Below the pieces are notes generated by a model. That model was not told the origin of the DNA, made no database searches, and was given only the letters and a program-made list of their open reading frames with translations. A DNA stretch of 6,149 nucleotides from a bacterium (GTDB lineage Bacteria; SZUA-182; SZUA-191): assembly GCA_003230535.1 (NCBI GenBank), contig QIEW01000397.1, positions 1 through 6,149 of the forward strand. The letters are read 5' to 3'. The stretch's first letter is position 1; each line of letters opens with the position of its first letter. This document shows positions 5,188-6,149 of the stretch, one piece after another. The translations under genes and the position numbers were made by a program.

Positions 5188-5253
5188 ACCAAGTGGGCGA
5201 CTTGGTAACCATGGGCAGTGTAACTGGCTCTGGGTTTGCCCCGTCACCCACTT
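5188..5253. other. Intergenic segment with mutually exclusive base-pairing arms
   Basis: ACCAAGT (5188-5194) pairs with ACTTGGT (5200-5206) in a 7-bp hairpin. The overlapping AAGTGGG (5191-5197) pairs equally well with CCCACTT (5247-5253), and GGGCA (5213-5217) pairs with TGCCC (5237-5241) inside that longer stem. The two folds cannot form together. The segment lies between the FN3 gene and the PilZ promoter. It does not match a riboswitch class I can recognise. It may be a structured RNA, a repeat fragment or chance. Confidence 0.4.
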
Positions 5254-5317
5254 ATCAGGGTGGAATTTAAAAAAATAACCCCGCCTACAGATAACCGCCA
5301 GAGGTCTCTTCTCCTAT

Positions 5318-6149
5318 CTACCAGGGACCTTTAGTAGTACCAGCATCACAATTAGAGTAAGGAGAGGAGAACCCGGCGTTATAGGCCTTTACCTTGTAAG
5401 AGTAAGTAGTCCACAGAGCAAGCCCTGAATCAACATAGGAAGTAACATTGGCTCCTACCCTATCTATTTGCTCCCAGCCGGAACTAGAACAGGTTCCTTT
5501 TCTTCTATATATCTCAAACCCCTCCTCAATATTCGATTCATCTATCCAGGAAAGCTCGATTTGAGTGGTGGAAATACCCCAGGCTTCCAGCTGAGACGGC
5601 GGATTAGGAAGCGTCATAACAACTTCAGTATTACTATAACCCGAGTGTTCTATCAGGTTATAGGCTCTCACCCGATAGTAATAAATAGTCTCCAGGTTAA
5701 CCCCGGTATCATAGTAGGTCAGCACATTACCTATACCTTCCGCGCCACCTACAGTAGCTATTTGAATGTATAGCTCCCCGTCCTCGCTTCTTTCGACTTT
5801 AAATCCGACCTCTTCCCCGCCCAGCACTTCTTCTCCCGAGTTGTCTGTCCAGCTCATGATGACAGTCGTTGCAGATATAGGAGCAGCCGAGAGTAAGGAA
5901 GGCGGTTTTAAATCAGTTAATGTAGTCTCCGCCGAGGCTTCGTTACTGTAATCCGAATCTCCGCCTAACATACTGTGAGCCCTTACCCGGTATATATAGG
6001 TAGTGCCAGGAGTAAGACTATAATTATCGGCATAGATTACGGTATTACCTTTACCAGGGACGCCGTCCACACTATAAATTTGAACGAAATCCAGATCCCC
6101 TTCCATCCTTCTTTCGATTTTAAATTTATTTTCATCTTCAGAGTTATCC
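5318..6149 (-). CDS. Fibronectin type III repeat protein, 3' part (5' end outside window)
   Basis: The frame stays open to the right edge of the window, so the gene starts beyond 6149; the internal ATG at 6106 lies in the middle of a repeat and is not the true start. The 276 visible residues hold three FN3 modules: a truncated one (DNSEDENKFKIERR ... TYIYRVRAHS ... YSNEAS), a complete one (TVIMSWTDNSGEE ... FKVERS ... YYYRVRAYN ... YSNTEV) and a final one (IELSWIDESNIEEGFEIYRR ... TYSYKVKAYN ... YSNCDAGTT). Each has the core W, the YxYRVRA strand and the terminal YSN. Such proteins are usually secreted or surface-bound and act in adhesion or as spacers beside a catalytic domain. The protein ends directly after the last module (TKGPW), with no sorting signal or membrane anchor. 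No terminator follows. Confidence 0.88.
   Translation of the reverse strand, partial: DNSEDENKFKIERRMEGDLDFVQIYSVDGVPGKGNTVIYADNYSLTPGTTYIYRVRAHSMLGGDSDYSNEASAETTLTDLKPPSLLSAAPISATTVIMSWTDNSGEEVLGGEEVGFKVERSEDGELYIQIATVGGAEGIGNVLTYYDTGVNLETIYYYRVRAYNLIEHSGYSNTEVVMTLPNPPSQLEAWGISTTQIELSWIDESNIEEGFEIYRRKGTCSSSGWEQIDRVGANVTSYVDSGLALWTTYSYKVKAYNAGFSSPYSNCDAGTTKGPW

Noticed and set aside
5190-5250. c-di-GMP-I (GEMM) riboswitch upstream of PilZ copy 2, suggested by GGGCAAACC and GGTTACC strings on the minus strand
   Set aside because: The second conserved block (GGACGCAAAGCC type) and the tetraloop/receptor layout are missing, and the segment lies upstream of the PilZ promoter, so it would not be in that leader.

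Overview
The window looks like an accessory stretch of a Gram-negative, probably anaerobic bacterial chromosome. The evidence is a predicted lipoprotein, a DUF1858 redox-disulfide protein of the type common in anaerobes, PilZ c-di-GMP receptors, a secreted FN3-repeat protein and moderate to low GC. A Desulfobacterota-like lineage would fit, but nothing here fixes the taxonomy. Every intact protein gene lies on the minus strand; the only plus-strand coding trace is a dead hsdR fragment.

From left to right: 1-402 has no gene but holds two palindromic dispersed repeats, a REP-like element (84-152) and a 185-bp MITE-like element (184-368). Next come a predicted lipoprotein (403-1050) with a five-copy pentanucleotide repeat in its signal peptide, and upstream of it a small DUF1858 protein (1094-1297). 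The core genes follow: dnaN, the DNA polymerase sliding clamp (1516-2673), and the initiator tRNA-fMet (2710-2786), served by a near-consensus promoter (2817-2844). No terminator or separate promoter is visible between the tRNA and dnaN, so dnaN may be read from the tRNA promoter.

From 3035 to 3864 lies a degraded island: one copy of a 60-bp repeat, a 425-bp IS982-family relic with both terminal inverted repeats but a transposase reduced to its two ends, and a frameshifted fragment of a type I restriction subunit (hsdR). An inverted copy of the 60-bp repeat lies at 4403-4462, so the two copies bracket about 1.4 kb.

From 3888 to 5140 is a tandem duplication of a whole transcription unit: two PilZ genes about 67% identical, each with the same promoter (TTGATA, 16 bp, TATACT) and a hairpin leader. 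The leader of the first copy has gained roughly 120-150 bp, including the 60-bp repeat. The right end (5318-6149) is the 3' part of a protein made of fibronectin type III repeats. An uncharacterised stretch with complementary arms lies between the FN3 gene and the PilZ duplication.

No complete undescribed system can be supported. The points most worth following are the duplicated PilZ units with diverged leaders, the tRNA-fMet/dnaN arrangement, the slippage-prone lipoprotein signal peptide, and the structured segment near 5188-5253.
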